A stretch of DNA of 64,000 nucleotides from Leucobacter exalbidus (GCF_017834145.1 NZ_JAFIDA010000001.1:1426001-1490000); one strand, 5' to 3'; counted from the first letter of the stretch, positions 7,775 through 15,877 are shown. The notes: generated by a model not told the origin, from the letters alone. Made by a program: numbers and translations.

Positions 7775-7853
7775 GCTTTTCTGGTTGGCGCCATGCGTGC
7801 CTTCCGCTCTCCCCAGCTTTGGGGTCGCTTCAACGCAAAGGCTCACCGCGCGC

Positions 7854-9350
7854 ATGTCCATGCACTCAGCTGACAGCAACACCAACACCAACACCGTCGA
7901 GATCGGCCAGGGCCGAATTCCCCGATCGGTGAAAATGATTCTGGCGGTGCTCGTCATCACTGCCTTTGTGATGATGCTCAACGAGACAACGGTCGCCGTG
8001 GCGATGCCCGCAATCATGGCTGACTATGCGATCACCGCCACCACTGCGCAGTGGCTGCTCACCGGCTTCTTGCTGACCATGGCCGTCGTGCTGCCCACCA
8101 CGGGCTGGATGCTTGAGCGTTTCACGACCCGCTCGGTGTTTTTGTTTGCCACCGTCACCTTCCTCTTGGGCACGGTCGCCGCGGCGGTTGCCCCCATGTT
8201 TGCGGTGATCCTGGCGGCCCGCGTACTGCAGGCCATCGGCACCGCGATGATCATGCCCCTCTTAATGACAGTGAGCATGACCCTCGTACCGGCGCAGCGA
8301 CGCGGCGCCGTGATGGGCTTGATCGCTGTGGTAATGGCGGCGGGCCCTGCCCTCGGCCCCACGGTGGCGGGCGCGGTACTCAGCTTCACCAGCTGGCACG
8401 GCATCTTCTGGGTGATGGTACCCCTGGTGGCCGCCGCCACCCTGATCGGTGCATTTAAGCTCACCAATGTCGGTGAGCGTCGCGCCTCCCCCTTCGATCT
8501 ACTCTCGGTGATCCTGTCGGTGTTTGCGTTTGGTGGCCTGGTGTACGGGCTCAGCTCGTTCAGCGTCATCATCGGCGGCGGGCAGGCCGCCACCATTGTC
8601 ATCGCGGTCTTGATCGTCGGCGTGGTGGGGCTCGGGCTCTTCGTCTGGCGTCAGCTCGCCCGCGGCAAGCGGCACCAGGCGCTGCTCGATTTGCGCCCAC
8701 TCGCGGCCCGCAACTTTACGCTGTCGCTGATCGTACTGATGGGGCTCATGGCGGCACTGCTGGGTGTTGTCAGTACCCTGCCGCTGTACCTGCAGGGTTC
8801 ACTGCTCGTCACCGCGCTGGTGAGTGGCTTGGTGTTGCTGCCCGGCGGCGCGCTCGAGGCTGTACTGGCACCCATCGCTGGTCGGCTCTTTGACCGTGTG
8901 GGCCCGCGCCCCCTCATTATTCCCGGCATGGCCATCGTTGCGGCCACCCTGTTTGCGCTGGCATTCGTTGACGAGCACACCAGCGTCGGCCTGATCATCG
9001 CCTTCTACGCGGTGTTCTGCATCGGCCTGGCTCTGCTCTTCACCCCGATCATGACAACTGCCCTGGGCTCGCTCCCCGCGCACCAGTACGGGCACGGATC
9101 GGCCATTCTCAATACCCTGCAGCAGCTGGCCGGCGCCGCAGGTACGGCGCTCTTGATCACGATCTACAGTGGCACCAGCGGCCGCGCCATGGCGCAGCGC
9201 GTCGCCGAACCCACCGCGTTGGCCGACGGCGCAAGCACCGCGTTTATGGCCGCCGCGATTGTCGCTGCGGCAACGTTCGTGGTGTCGCTGTTCATCACGC
9301 GCGCACCCCGCCAGCCCGGCGAACAGCCCACCGTCGAGACCGCCAAATAG
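7854..9350 (+). CDS. MFS drug/H+ antiporter, DHA2 (EmrB/QacA) type
   Basis: A 498-residue membrane transporter of the DHA2 branch with 14 predicted transmembrane segments. The first helix carries the typical MMLNETTVAVAMPAIM motif (family motif D1), followed by TAQWLLTGFLLTMAVVLPTTGWMLERF and the motif A-like region. It should export toxic compounds using the proton gradient. The frame is open back to 7575, but that region overlaps the TetR gene and its control region; the ATG at 7854 is preceded by AAAGG at 7837-7841 and gives a normal-length protein. ATG 7860 is an alternative. Likely repressed by the divergent TetR protein. Confidence 0.92.
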   Translation: MSMHSADSNTNTNTVEIGQGRIPRSVKMILAVLVITAFVMMLNETTVAVAMPAIMADYAITATTAQWLLTGFLLTMAVVLPTTGWMLERFTTRSVFLFATVTFLLGTVAAAVAPMFAVILAARVLQAIGTAMIMPLLMTVSMTLVPAQRRGAVMGLIAVVMAAGPALGPTVAGAVLSFTSWHGIFWVMVPLVAAATLIGAFKLTNVGERRASPFDLLSVILSVFAFGGLVYGLSSFSVIIGGGQAATIVIAVLIVGVVGLGLFVWRQLARGKRHQALLDLRPLAARNFTLSLIVLMGLMAALLGVVSTLPLYLQGSLLVTALVSGLVLLPGGALEAVLAPIAGRLFDRVGPRPLIIPGMAIVAATLFALAFVDEHTSVGLIIAFYAVFCIGLALLFTPIMTTALGSLPAHQYGHGSAILNTLQQLAGAAGTALLITIYSGTSGRAMAQRVAEPTALADGASTAFMAAAIVAAATFVVSLFITRAPRQPGEQPTVETAK

Positions 9351-9400
9351 TTACCCCGTTCGGGGCCAATTTGTGTAATTCAAAATAAAACTGGCGTTTC

Positions 9401-9416
9401 TCGAAAACTTGTTCTA
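9401..9416. promoter_or_regulatory. Candidate LexA (SOS) box overlapping the -10 element
   Basis: TCGAAAACTTGTTCTA matches the actinobacterial LexA consensus TCGAA(A/C)ANNTGTTCGA at all defined positions except the last two. It overlaps the first bases of the -10 hexamer TATACT (9415-9420), the ideal place for repression. It would put the downstream 103-residue protein under DNA-damage control. Confidence 0.65.
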
Positions 9417-9434
9417 TACTTTGGAGTTGAGCGC

Positions 9435-9512
9435 GTGAGCACCCGCGCGATTCGCCCACGGGGCGGTCGCCACAACTCCCGGACTAGTTCGCCGCAAGCG
9501 CTCCACTCGTAA
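9435..9512 (+). CDS. Possible 25-residue leader peptide
   Basis: A GTG-initiated frame of 25 codons (starts MSTRAIRPRGG, basic and Ser/Arg rich) begins about 8 nt after the expected transcription start of the LexA-controlled promoter. A GGAG lies at 9423-9426 but would probably be upstream of the transcript start. There is no homology clue. It could be a translated leader, or a chance open frame. Confidence 0.22.
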   Translation: MSTRAIRPRGGRHNSRTSSPQALHS

Positions 9513-9696
9513 GATCGCGAAACCGCTGTCTTACACGATTCATCGCTCAAGGCGTCGCACGTTATTTTGTCGCACGGTAACCCGTCGCACCTTCGACAAT
9601 ACGCGCACACGCCGGGCATACATTCGGCTCCAGTACGAGCCCGCGAGCGTCGCTCGCACACCCGCACACCATGACGGTGCGCACGAAAGGACCATC

Positions 9697-10008
9697 ATGA
9701 CCAACATCATTAACTTCAAGAACTTCACCCGCACCGCGCGCACCGCACAGGCCGCGCCCCTGCGCACCCCGTACCACTCGCTCGGCGCTGACCAGGCGAT
9801 GCGCGTTCCCGCTTGGGCCGAGCAGCGCTCGGTGTACCGCAGCTCGGGCCGCACTCTCTACGTCGTCGACACTGAGCACCTGGCCGACGCACGCGCCGAC
9901 CTGAAGCTGCTCGACCGCGCTGGCTGGGATGTACAGGTCGACAAGGCCCCCACCGGAACGGGCGCCCGCATCGCGTTCACTCGCCGCGACCTCGTACGCG
10001 CTGCGTAA
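9697..10008 (+). CDS. Small protein of unknown function, probably SOS-controlled
   Basis: A 103-residue basic protein that I do not recognise. The N-terminal third is Thr/Ala/Arg rich (NFTRTARTAQAAP), and the rest looks like a small alpha/beta domain (GRTLYVVDTEHLADARADL, then AGWDVQVDKAPTG). No signal peptide or membrane segment. AAAGGA lies 9 nt before the ATG. Its promoter carries a LexA-like box, so it may act in DNA repair or in delaying cell division during the SOS response, which is inference from regulation only. A strong terminator follows. Confidence 0.7.
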   Translation: MTNIINFKNFTRTARTAQAAPLRTPYHSLGADQAMRVPAWAEQRSVYRSSGRTLYVVDTEHLADARADLKLLDRAGWDVQVDKAPTGTGARIAFTRRDLVRAA

Positions 10009-10080
10009 CCACTCGCACGCCGTACCTGGCCGCAGGCGCAGCTGACCGCTGCGCGCTGGCCACCCGCTTCACGCTGCCTG

Positions 10081-10116
10081 ACGCCTCACCCCACGATTTG
10101 TCGTGGTGTGGGGCGT
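10081..10116 (+). terminator. Intrinsic terminator after the small SOS-linked gene
   Basis: A 16-bp stem (ACGCCTCACCCCACGA with its near-perfect complement at 10101-10116, one G-T pair and one mismatch) around a TTTG loop, followed by TTGTCGTATTTGG. Confidence 0.85.
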
Positions 10117-10161
10117 TTGTCGTATTTGGTAATGCTCGCTCGCGCACCCGTCACTCGCGCA

Positions 10162-10167
10162 TACACT
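10162..10167 (+). promoter_or_regulatory. -10 element for leaderless luxS mRNA
   Basis: TACACT ends 6 nt before the luxS ATG, the spacing expected when the A of ATG is also the transcription start. No ribosome site exists between them. Confidence 0.6.
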
Positions 10168-10173
10168 GGCGCC

Positions 10174-10665
10174 ATGAGTGATGTTGAAATTGCCGAGGTA
10201 GAGAGCTTCTCGCTGGACCACACCAAGGTGTTGGCCCCGTATGTGCGCCGCATTGGGGTGGAGCACGGCCCCAAGGGCGACGCGATCTCGAACTACGATA
10301 TTCGTTTGGTGCAGCCCAACGAAGAAGAGATTCCGACCGGCGGCCTGCACACCATTGAGCACACCATCGCGGGGCTGCTGCGCACCCGCATCGATGGACT
10401 CATCGACATCTCGCCGTTTGGCTGCCGCACCGGCTTCCACATGATTTTGTGGGGTGAACCGCAGCCCGCAGAGGTCGCTGCCGCGATCAAGAGCTCCCTC
10501 GAGGACATCGCCGAGCGCGTGACGTGGGACGATGTGCCCGGCACCGCAGAAATCAGCTGCGGCAACTACCGCGACCACAGCCTGCACTCGGCCAAGGAAT
10601 GGTCGAAGCGCATCCTCGCGCGCGGCATCAGCCTCGACGCGTTCGACCGCACGAACATCGCCTAA
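10174..10665 (+). CDS. luxS: S-ribosylhomocysteine lyase LuxS
   Basis: A 163-residue LuxS enzyme, which splits S-ribosylhomocysteine into homocysteine and DPD, the precursor of autoinducer-2. The metal site is intact: H59, E62, H63 in HTIEH and the distal C129 (SCGNYRDHS), with catalytic C84 in FGCRTGFHM. The frame is open 22 codons further upstream, but the ATG at 10174 is favoured because it starts the conserved N-terminus and follows a -10 element at the leaderless distance. It stands alone as a transcription unit. It feeds homocysteine back into methionine synthesis and needs an SAH nucleosidase to make its substrate. Confidence 0.96.
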   Translation: MSDVEIAEVESFSLDHTKVLAPYVRRIGVEHGPKGDAISNYDIRLVQPNEEEIPTGGLHTIEHTIAGLLRTRIDGLIDISPFGCRTGFHMILWGEPQPAEVAAAIKSSLEDIAERVTWDDVPGTAEISCGNYRDHSLHSAKEWSKRILARGISLDAFDRTNIA

Positions 10666-10857
10666 CGCGCGGCGTTCGCAAAGTTCGCCCGTACAAACGC
10701 TGCGCGCACGACTCCGTGCTCACGACTCCGCGCGCACAAACACTGCTCCCACAACTTTGTGCTCACCACGCGTCGGGTTGTGCATGTCTGGGCATAACGC
10801 GGCGGGCATCTCGAACCGGCCGCGGGCCGGCGCGTGGTGCCGCGGCGTTGAGCCCTA

Positions 10858-10923
10858 ATCAGAGATTCGCCGTCGCGCAGATCAAATCGGCGACAGATCT
10901 CTGGTCGAGGCCGAATCTCTGAT
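10858..10923. repeat. 12-bp perfect inverted repeat with 42-nt loop
   Basis: Arms 10858-10869 and 10912-10923 are exact complements. The loop itself has pairing potential (GTCGC/GCGAC and AGAGAT/ATCTCT-like segments), so the RNA could form a branched structure. Function unknown. Confidence 0.6.
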
Positions 10924-10962
10924 CGGGGAGCAAATGGGCACGGGCGCCCCCGAAAAACCGCG

Positions 10963-11006
10963 AGGGGAGATGGCTGGTATCTGATTTGATACCTGCCATC
11001 TCCCCT
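10963..11006. terminator. Strong bidirectional terminator between luxS and the HAD gene
   Basis: A 19-bp stem (10963-10981 with 10988-11006, one mismatch) closes a 6-nt TGATTT loop. It lies between convergent genes, and can end transcription from both sides. Confidence 0.85.
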
Positions 11007-11095
11007 ATTTGCGTGCATCACTCGGGTTCAGGTGCCGAACACCAGACACCGAGCGCCTGACACAAGGACCAGGCACAAAGCAGCAGACTCAGACC

Positions 11096-11779
11096 TTATG
11101 CGTCCTGCTCAGAGCACACGAGCGTAGCCAGCTCGGCCATGTTCGAGAACACGCTTGCCGCACCAGCCTTGCGCAGCGCCTGCGGCGCCGTGCTCGCGTG
11201 CGATCCGTTCGAGTACCCGAGCACGGTGGCGCCGGCGGCGACACCCGCGATGACCCCTGCGACGGTGTCTTCAACGACCACCGCACGCTCGGGGGCCACC
11301 CCGAGGGCACGCGCCGCAGCGAGGTAGACGTCGGGCGCGGGCTTCGACTTCGGCACCTCCATGCCGCTGAACAGGCGGCCGTCGAAGAATCGGTCGAGGC
11401 CGGTGCGGGCCAGCTGCAGCTCGATCTTCTTGCGATCGGCGCCGCTCGCCACGGCAATCTTCTTGCCGTACACGTCACTGATGATGCCAAGTGCGGCCTC
11501 GATGCCGGGGATCGCCTCGACCTGCGCGCTGAGGGCGACATCGCGGCGCTCGCGGAACTGCGCGATCCACGCCTCGTCGGTGTGCACCCCGGTGTGGTCA
11601 AAGATCAACGGGCCCTGATCCTTCAGCGCGCGGCCCACGAACAGCGACACACATTCGGTTTCAGAGATCGGCCAACCCAGCTCGTGCAGCATCTCACGCA
11701 GCACACCCATGGTGATGATCTCTGAGTCAACGAGCACGCCGTCACAGTCAAACAGCACCGCGGCGAATGCGGGCCGCAC
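11096..11779 (-). CDS. HAD-superfamily phosphatase / beta-phosphoglucomutase-like
   Basis: A 227-residue haloacid-dehalogenase hydrolase, subfamily I with a helical cap. Motif I is FDCDGVLVDSE with nucleophile D11 and acid D13; motif II is VASGAD; motif III lysine is in PKSKPAPD and motif IV in VVVEDTVAG. Relatives dephosphorylate sugar phosphates or act as phosphoglucomutases. The GTG start overlaps the stop of the upstream phosphorylase gene by one base (TAGTG), so translation is coupled. In this context it may dephosphorylate ribose-1-phosphate-like products of nucleoside breakdown, but this is inference. Confidence 0.9.
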   Translation of the reverse strand: MRPAFAAVLFDCDGVLVDSEIITMGVLREMLHELGWPISETECVSLFVGRALKDQGPLIFDHTGVHTDEAWIAQFRERRDVALSAQVEAIPGIEAALGIISDVYGKKIAVASGADRKKIELQLARTGLDRFFDGRLFSGMEVPKSKPAPDVYLAAARALGVAPERAVVVEDTVAGVIAGVAAGATVLGYSNGSHASTAPQALRKAGAASVFSNMAELATLVCSEQDA

Positions 11780-12534
11780 TATGAAACCAGCACGTCGAGG
11801 GCGGCGGTGAGCGCCCCGTCGACGGCCTGGGTGACGATGTCGCGGTAGGGGTCGTAGCCGTCCATGGCTTCATCGGCATCGGCGAGCGGGTTACCGTCGA
11901 TGGCGAAGACGCCGCCAGCCTCAATGCCGTGCAGTGAAGCGATCACGAACAGGGCCGCGGCCTCCATCTCAACGGCGACGATGCCCGCGCGCTGCCACAT
12001 GCGGTGGTCGACGCCCACGATGACATCGCTCGGGTAGAACATGTCACCCGTGAGCACGATGCCCGTGTGCACGTTGAGCCCGGTGGCTTCGGCGGCCACG
12101 CGCAACGCGATCGTCAGCTCGGGGGTCGCGATGGCAGGGAACTCGGTGGGCACGAGCTGGTGGCTCACACCGTCGGCGCGCACGGCACCGGTCGCGACGA
12201 CGATCGCACCGTCGACGACCTCGGGCTGGATGCCGCCCGCGGTGCCCGAGCGAATGATGCGGGTGACCCCGCCGCGTGCGAGCTCCTCAAAGCAGACCGC
12301 GGCACCGGCCGCGCCCACGCCGTGCGAGGCAACGGTGACGGGCACGCCCTTGTAGCTGCCCGAGTAGACGTGGTATTCACGGTTGGCGGTGAGCTGCACC
12401 GGGTTGTCGAGCAGCTCGGCCACGCGGGCCGCACGGCCCGGATCCCCCACCACGAGTGCGCGATCGGCAAGGTCAGAAACGCGAGCGCGCAGCAGCGGCA
12501 GTTCGGCGTCAGCGGGAAGTCGTACGGGTGCCAT
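11779..12534 (-). CDS. Nucleoside phosphorylase (purine or uridine type)
   Basis: A 251-residue protein of the PNP/UDP phosphorylase family (NP-I). It carries the phosphate-binding RVAVVGDPGRA-like segment (ALVVGDPGRA near residues 28-37), the ASHGVGAAGAAVCFEEL stretch, IRSGTAGG, and VAVEMEAAALF, which holds the Met-Glu ribose site. It should split purine or pyrimidine nucleosides with phosphate to give base and ribose-1-phosphate. GAAAGG precedes the ATG. It sits between an amidohydrolase that probably deaminates adenosine-type compounds and a HAD phosphatase, making a nucleoside salvage operon. Confidence 0.9.
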   Translation of the reverse strand: MAPVRLPADAELPLLRARVSDLADRALVVGDPGRAARVAELLDNPVQLTANREYHVYSGSYKGVPVTVASHGVGAAGAAVCFEELARGGVTRIIRSGTAGGIQPEVVDGAIVVATGAVRADGVSHQLVPTEFPAIATPELTIALRVAAEATGLNVHTGIVLTGDMFYPSDVIVGVDHRMWQRAGIVAVEMEAAALFVIASLHGIEAGGVFAIDGNPLADADEAMDGYDPYRDIVTQAVDGALTAALDVLVS

Positions 12535-12573
12535 GATGTGGGCCTTTCGTTCTAAAGAGAGGAGTGAAGAAGA

Positions 12574-14046
12574 TTATTCGGCGGCCGGATCGGCAGCGGC
12601 GGGATCAGCCGCAGCAGCCGCTTCGCGCAGCCGAGCCCTGGCCGCGCGGGCACGCACCCGAATGGCGAGCGCGTCAAGCGTGAGGTGCTCACCGTTCGCA
12701 TAGAGGTGACGGCCGCCCACAAATACGTGGCGCACATCGTGCCCCGTCGCGGCGAACCCCAGGTGCGAGGTGAGCGCTGCGGCATCGGCGCCCGCAAGAT
12801 CAAGCGGGGTAGCCGCCGAGCCCGACACGTCGAGGGCGATAACATCGGCGAGGGCACCGACGGCGAGGGATCCGGAGCCTGCGAAGCCCAGCGCCTCGGC
12901 CCCGCCGCTCGTTGCGATCCCGAGCACATCGGCGGCGCGCACGATGGCGGCGTCGCCGCGCACTCCGCGGTGCAGGGTGGCGGCAAGCTTGATCTCTTCG
13001 AACAGATCGAGCGAGTTATTCGAGGCGACCGAGTCAGTGCCGAGACTGATGCGCAGGCCGGCCTGTTGCCACTCGGGCAGGCGGGCGACGCCGCAGCCCA
13101 GTTTGAGGTTGGAGACCGGGTTGTGGCTCACGGCGACACCGTGGCTCGCGAACTCGGCGATCTCGTCGTCGGTGATGTGCACGCAGTGCGCGGCAAGCAC
13201 CTCGGCGTCAAAGAGTCCCAGCGACGCGAGGTGCGCGGCGGGCGTGGCCCCGTACTGCTCGGTGATCTGGGCGACCTCGGCCGCCGATTCAGAGATGTGG
13301 GTGTGCACCGGAATACCCAGGCGCTTGGCCCGCTCACCGATGTCGCGCAGAAACTCGGGCGGGCAGGTGTAGGGCGCGTGCGGGCCGTACGCGACCCGAA
13401 TCTGCGGGTCGCCGGCGTAACGCTCGGCGAGCTGCTCGGTCTGGGTGACGGTGTCGGCACCGTTCCAGGGTGAGACGCCAGGGAAGCCCACGGCCTCGGG
13501 CGTGAACGACGCGAGCGCGACCATCGCGCGCATGCCGGCGCCGCGCACGAGCTCGATCAGCCGTTCATCCCAGTGGTACATATCGGCGAACGCGACTGTG
13601 CCGGTCTCGATCATCTCGATCATCGCGAGCTGCAGCCCGACCGCCACATCGTCGTGGGTGAGGTGCTGCTCGAGCCCCTGCACCGCCGCCAGCCACGGCA
13701 TGAATCCCTCGTCGTCAGACACCCCGCGCAGCAGCGTCATCGCCGAGTGCGTGTGCCCGTTCACGAGCCCCGGCATGAGCACGTGCCCGGCGAGCTGGTG
13801 CACGACCGGGGTGGCTGCGGTTGCCTGGGCTTCGGCGTCTGCCTGGGTCTCGGGTGATGCGGGCGCTTCGGGTGCTGTTGCTTCGGCGGGTGCTGATCCG
13901 GATCCTGCCGCCGCCAGCGAGGTGGCGCGCGGGGCGCCAGCGTAGGTGATGCGGCCCGCGGCGTCGAAGGCCAGCTCGGCCGGGGCGACCGGGCCTGCGG
14001 GGGTGAGCATCGCGTCGGCGAGCAGAATGGTCTCGGGGTGGCTCAT
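12574..14046 (-). CDS. Amidohydrolase, MTA/SAH deaminase-like
   Basis: A 490-residue metal-dependent deaminase of the amidohydrolase superfamily, closest in pattern to 5-methylthioadenosine / S-adenosylhomocysteine deaminases (MtaD, SsnA/TrzN-like). Metal and catalytic residues are visible: H98 and H100 (NGHTHSAMTLLRG), H223 (GPHAPYTCPP), H248-H250 and E253 (HTHISESAAE), the AAHCVH segment, and D338 (GTDSVASNN). An unusual Ala/Glu/Pro-rich insertion at about residues 43-80 separates the N-terminal beta strands from the metal motif. It heads an operon with a nucleoside phosphorylase and a HAD phosphatase. Guanine or cytosine-analogue deamination is an alternative. Confidence 0.88.
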   Translation of the reverse strand: MSHPETILLADAMLTPAGPVAPAELAFDAAGRITYAGAPRATSLAAAGSGSAPAEATAPEAPASPETQADAEAQATAATPVVHQLAGHVLMPGLVNGHTHSAMTLLRGVSDDEGFMPWLAAVQGLEQHLTHDDVAVGLQLAMIEMIETGTVAFADMYHWDERLIELVRGAGMRAMVALASFTPEAVGFPGVSPWNGADTVTQTEQLAERYAGDPQIRVAYGPHAPYTCPPEFLRDIGERAKRLGIPVHTHISESAAEVAQITEQYGATPAAHLASLGLFDAEVLAAHCVHITDDEIAEFASHGVAVSHNPVSNLKLGCGVARLPEWQQAGLRISLGTDSVASNNSLDLFEEIKLAATLHRGVRGDAAIVRAADVLGIATSGGAEALGFAGSGSLAVGALADVIALDVSGSAATPLDLAGADAAALTSHLGFAATGHDVRHVFVGGRHLYANGEHLTLDALAIRVRARAARARLREAAAAADPAAADPAAE

Positions 14047-14107
14047 CGGGGTTCCCTATCGGTCGAGCGGTGCGGGGCGGGCTGGGGTGGGCGGCGGTGC
14101 GGCGTCG

Positions 14108-14902
14108 TTACCATCCGGGGGTGGCGAGCATGCCGCCGTCGACGGCGAGGTCTTGCCCGGTGATGAAGCTGGCCGCTGGTGATGCGAGCAGCACGCAGGC
14201 GTTGCCGATGTCGCGGGCGGTCGCGAGGCGGCCGAGCGGTGCGTGGCTCGTCCAGCTCGCGACGCCCTCAGGCCAGCCCTCGGCCAGCCCCGGCCGGTCG
14301 ACGAGGCCGGGAGAGACGGTGTTCACGCGAATGCCGTCGGGGCCCAGCTCGAGCGCGGCCGCGCGGGCGTGCATGATCAGTCCGGCCTTCGCCGCGGCGT
14401 AGTGCGCGTGCGCGGGCGAGGGGCGATGCGCCTCAACCGAAGCGATGTGCGTGATCCAGCGCGCGCCCGAGGCCGCCGGGTCTTCGTTCATTGCGGCGGC
14501 CGCGGCGCGCGACAGTTCGAACACGGCGCCCAGGTTGGTCGCGTGCACGGTGTCCCAGTCGCTGCGCGACGTGTCGGTGAGGGTCTGCACCGGCTGCACT
14601 CCGGCGTTGTTGACGAGCCCGTCGATGCCGCCAAGCGCACGCACCGTGTCGGCGATGAGGGCTTCGGCGGCGCCTGGCTGCCCGAGGTCGGCGCGCACCG
14701 CCACCGCTTCGCAGCCGCGCTCGCGCAGCCGCTCGACTAGCTCGAAGGCGGTCTCGGCCGAGCCGCGGTAGTGCACGGCTACGTGGGCGCCGGCATCAGC
14801 GAACGCTTCGGCGATGCCGCCGCCCACGCCGCCCGAGGCGCCCGTGATGAGTACGCGCTGGCCGTGAAGCGATGGCAGAGTGGGGTCGCGGTGGGTGGGC
14901 AC
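14108..14902 (-). CDS. Short-chain dehydrogenase/reductase
   Basis: A 264-residue NAD(P)-dependent oxidoreductase of the classical SDR family. The cofactor loop TGASGGVGGG spans residues 20-29, NNAG is at 98-101, and the catalytic S155, Y168 and K172 (YAAAK) are all present. The C-terminal GQDLAVDGGML is typical of 3-oxoacyl-ACP-reductase-like members. The frame extends 30 codons upstream, but that part lies in the uppS coding region; the GTG at 14902 has a GGAGG site and starts 1 nt after the uppS stop, giving a standard-length protein. The substrate is unknown. Confidence 0.9.
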   Translation of the reverse strand: MPTHRDPTLPSLHGQRVLITGASGGVGGGIAEAFADAGAHVAVHYRGSAETAFELVERLRERGCEAVAVRADLGQPGAAEALIADTVRALGGIDGLVNNAGVQPVQTLTDTSRSDWDTVHATNLGAVFELSRAAAAAMNEDPAASGARWITHIASVEAHRPSPAHAHYAAAKAGLIMHARAAALELGPDGIRVNTVSPGLVDRPGLAEGWPEGVASWTSHAPLGRLATARDIGNACVLLASPAASFITGQDLAVDGGMLATPGW

Positions 14903-14903
14903 G

Positions 14904-15728
14904 TTAGCCTCCGAGTCGTCGGTGTCGGGTCGAATAGTCACGCAAGGCGCGCAAGAAGTCGACCTCGCGCAGGTCGGGGTAGAGCGCCTCAACGAAGTAG
15001 AACTCGGCGTGCGCTGACTGCCAGATCATGAAGTCAGACAGGCGCTGCTCGCCTGAGGTGCGAATGATGAGATCGGGGTCGGCCTGGCCGCGGGTCCACA
15101 AATGTGCACCGATCGAATCGGGGGTGAGGTGCTCGGGCAGCGTCTCGATGGTGCCGCCCTCGGCCTGGTGCTCAGCGATGATGTCGCGCACCGCGGCCGT
15201 AATCTCGCTGCGGCCGCCGTACCCCACCGCAAGGTTGATGTGCAGCTTAGTGACGGGGGCACCCGCGGCACCGCGCTGCCCACTCTCGCCTACCTCTGAG
15301 CAGCCTGCCTCGGCGGCGGCGAGGGCGGCCGTGAGCTCGGGTGAGAGGCCGTCGCATGAGCCGACGTGTTTCACGCACCAGCCGTCGTGGGCGGCGAGCT
15401 CGGTGGCGAGGTCGCCGATGATGCCGAAGAGGTCTTCAAGCTCTTGGCTGTCGCGGGCGCCGAGGTTGTCGGCCGAAAGCAGGTAGAGGGTGACGGTGTT
15501 GACGCCGGCTTCTTCGCACCACGACAGAAACTCGGGCACCTTCTTGGCGCCGGCGCGGTGCCCGAAGGCGGCGCGCTCTTGCAGGCGGAGCTTGGCCCAG
15601 CGCCGGTTGCCGTCAACGATGACGGCGATGTGGCCAGGCACGAGCGACTTGTCAATCTCGTGTCGCAGGCGTCGCTGGTAAAGCCGGTAGAGCAGACCGG
15701 CTCGTGGTGTCGACTGCTGCGCATTCAC
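14904..15728 (-). CDS. uppS: Isoprenyl (undecaprenyl) diphosphate synthase
   Basis: A 274-residue cis-prenyltransferase that makes the polyprenyl diphosphate lipid carrier for peptidoglycan and other wall polymers. The signature starts with HIAVIVDGNRRWAK (catalytic Asp), followed by GHRAGAKKV, TLYLLSADN, the NLAVGYGGRSEI region and the C-terminal PDLIIRTSGEQRLSDF and ALYPDLREVDFLRAL motifs. The frame is open 39 codons further upstream, but a TAGAAT hexamer 7 nt before the GTG at 15728 points to a leaderless start there. The product supports the glycopolymer genes further right. Confidence 0.94.
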   Translation of the reverse strand: MNAQQSTPRAGLLYRLYQRRLRHEIDKSLVPGHIAVIVDGNRRWAKLRLQERAAFGHRAGAKKVPEFLSWCEEAGVNTVTLYLLSADNLGARDSQELEDLFGIIGDLATELAAHDGWCVKHVGSCDGLSPELTAALAAAEAGCSEVGESGQRGAAGAPVTKLHINLAVGYGGRSEITAAVRDIIAEHQAEGGTIETLPEHLTPDSIGAHLWTRGQADPDLIIRTSGEQRLSDFMIWQSAHAEFYFVEALYPDLREVDFLRALRDYSTRHRRLGG

Positions 15729-15735
15729 ATCTCTG

Positions 15736-15741
15736 ATTCTA
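15736..15741 (-). promoter_or_regulatory. -10 element for leaderless uppS mRNA
   Basis: On the minus strand TAGAAT ends 7 nt before the GTG of uppS at 15728. No ribosome site fits between. Confidence 0.5.
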
Positions 15742-15871
15742 TCGGCCGGGCGGTGACCCCGGCTGGGCGTGCGGTGCGGTGCGTCGCGGAACGCTGCGGT
15801 GTGGGGGCGCGTGGCTGCGGCTGCGCGCTGTGGATCCCCACACATATGCCCGCCTCAAACTGTGCGGAACA

Positions 15872-15877
15872 TACACT
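15872..15877 (+). promoter_or_regulatory. -10 element for leaderless mRNA of the hemolysin-III-like gene
   Basis: TACACT ends 6 nt before the ATG at 15884, identical in sequence and spacing to the luxS promoter. Confidence 0.6.

Larger units (their letters stand above)
9351..9696 (+). other. 346-bp intergenic region with LexA-box promoter and long leader
   Basis: Between the MFS gene and the 103-residue protein. It opens with a weak CCCC/GGGG hairpin (9354-9365) that might end MFS transcription. Then comes an AT-rich promoter with TATACT at 9415-9420 and a LexA-like box at 9401-9416. The remaining roughly 270 bp would be an untranslated leader, containing one possible short open frame (9435-9512). 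No other gene is seen. Confidence 0.6.
10666..11095. other. 430-bp convergent intergenic region with large inverted repeats
   Basis: No convincing gene. Two dyads dominate: 12-bp perfect arms ATCAGAGATTCG (10858-10869) and its complement (10912-10923) around a structured 42-nt loop, and the long terminator stem at 10963-11006. The first 190 bp after luxS contain short variations of CGCACGACTCCG and CGCACAAACACTG. Confidence 0.6.

Noticed and set aside
7575..7853. Upstream extension of the MFS transporter gene
   Set aside because: It would overlap the TetR gene and its control region and add a non-membrane, unrelated sequence; ATG 7854 has a ribosome site.
10666..10922. A small gene after luxS (10524-10922 or 10532-10858 frames)
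   Set aside because: These frames overlap luxS out of frame, lack ribosome sites, and have translations typical of non-coding GC-rich DNA.
14903..14992. A 30-residue N-terminal extension of the SDR protein
   Set aside because: It lies inside the uppS coding region and has no SDR features; the GTG at 14902 has GGAGG.
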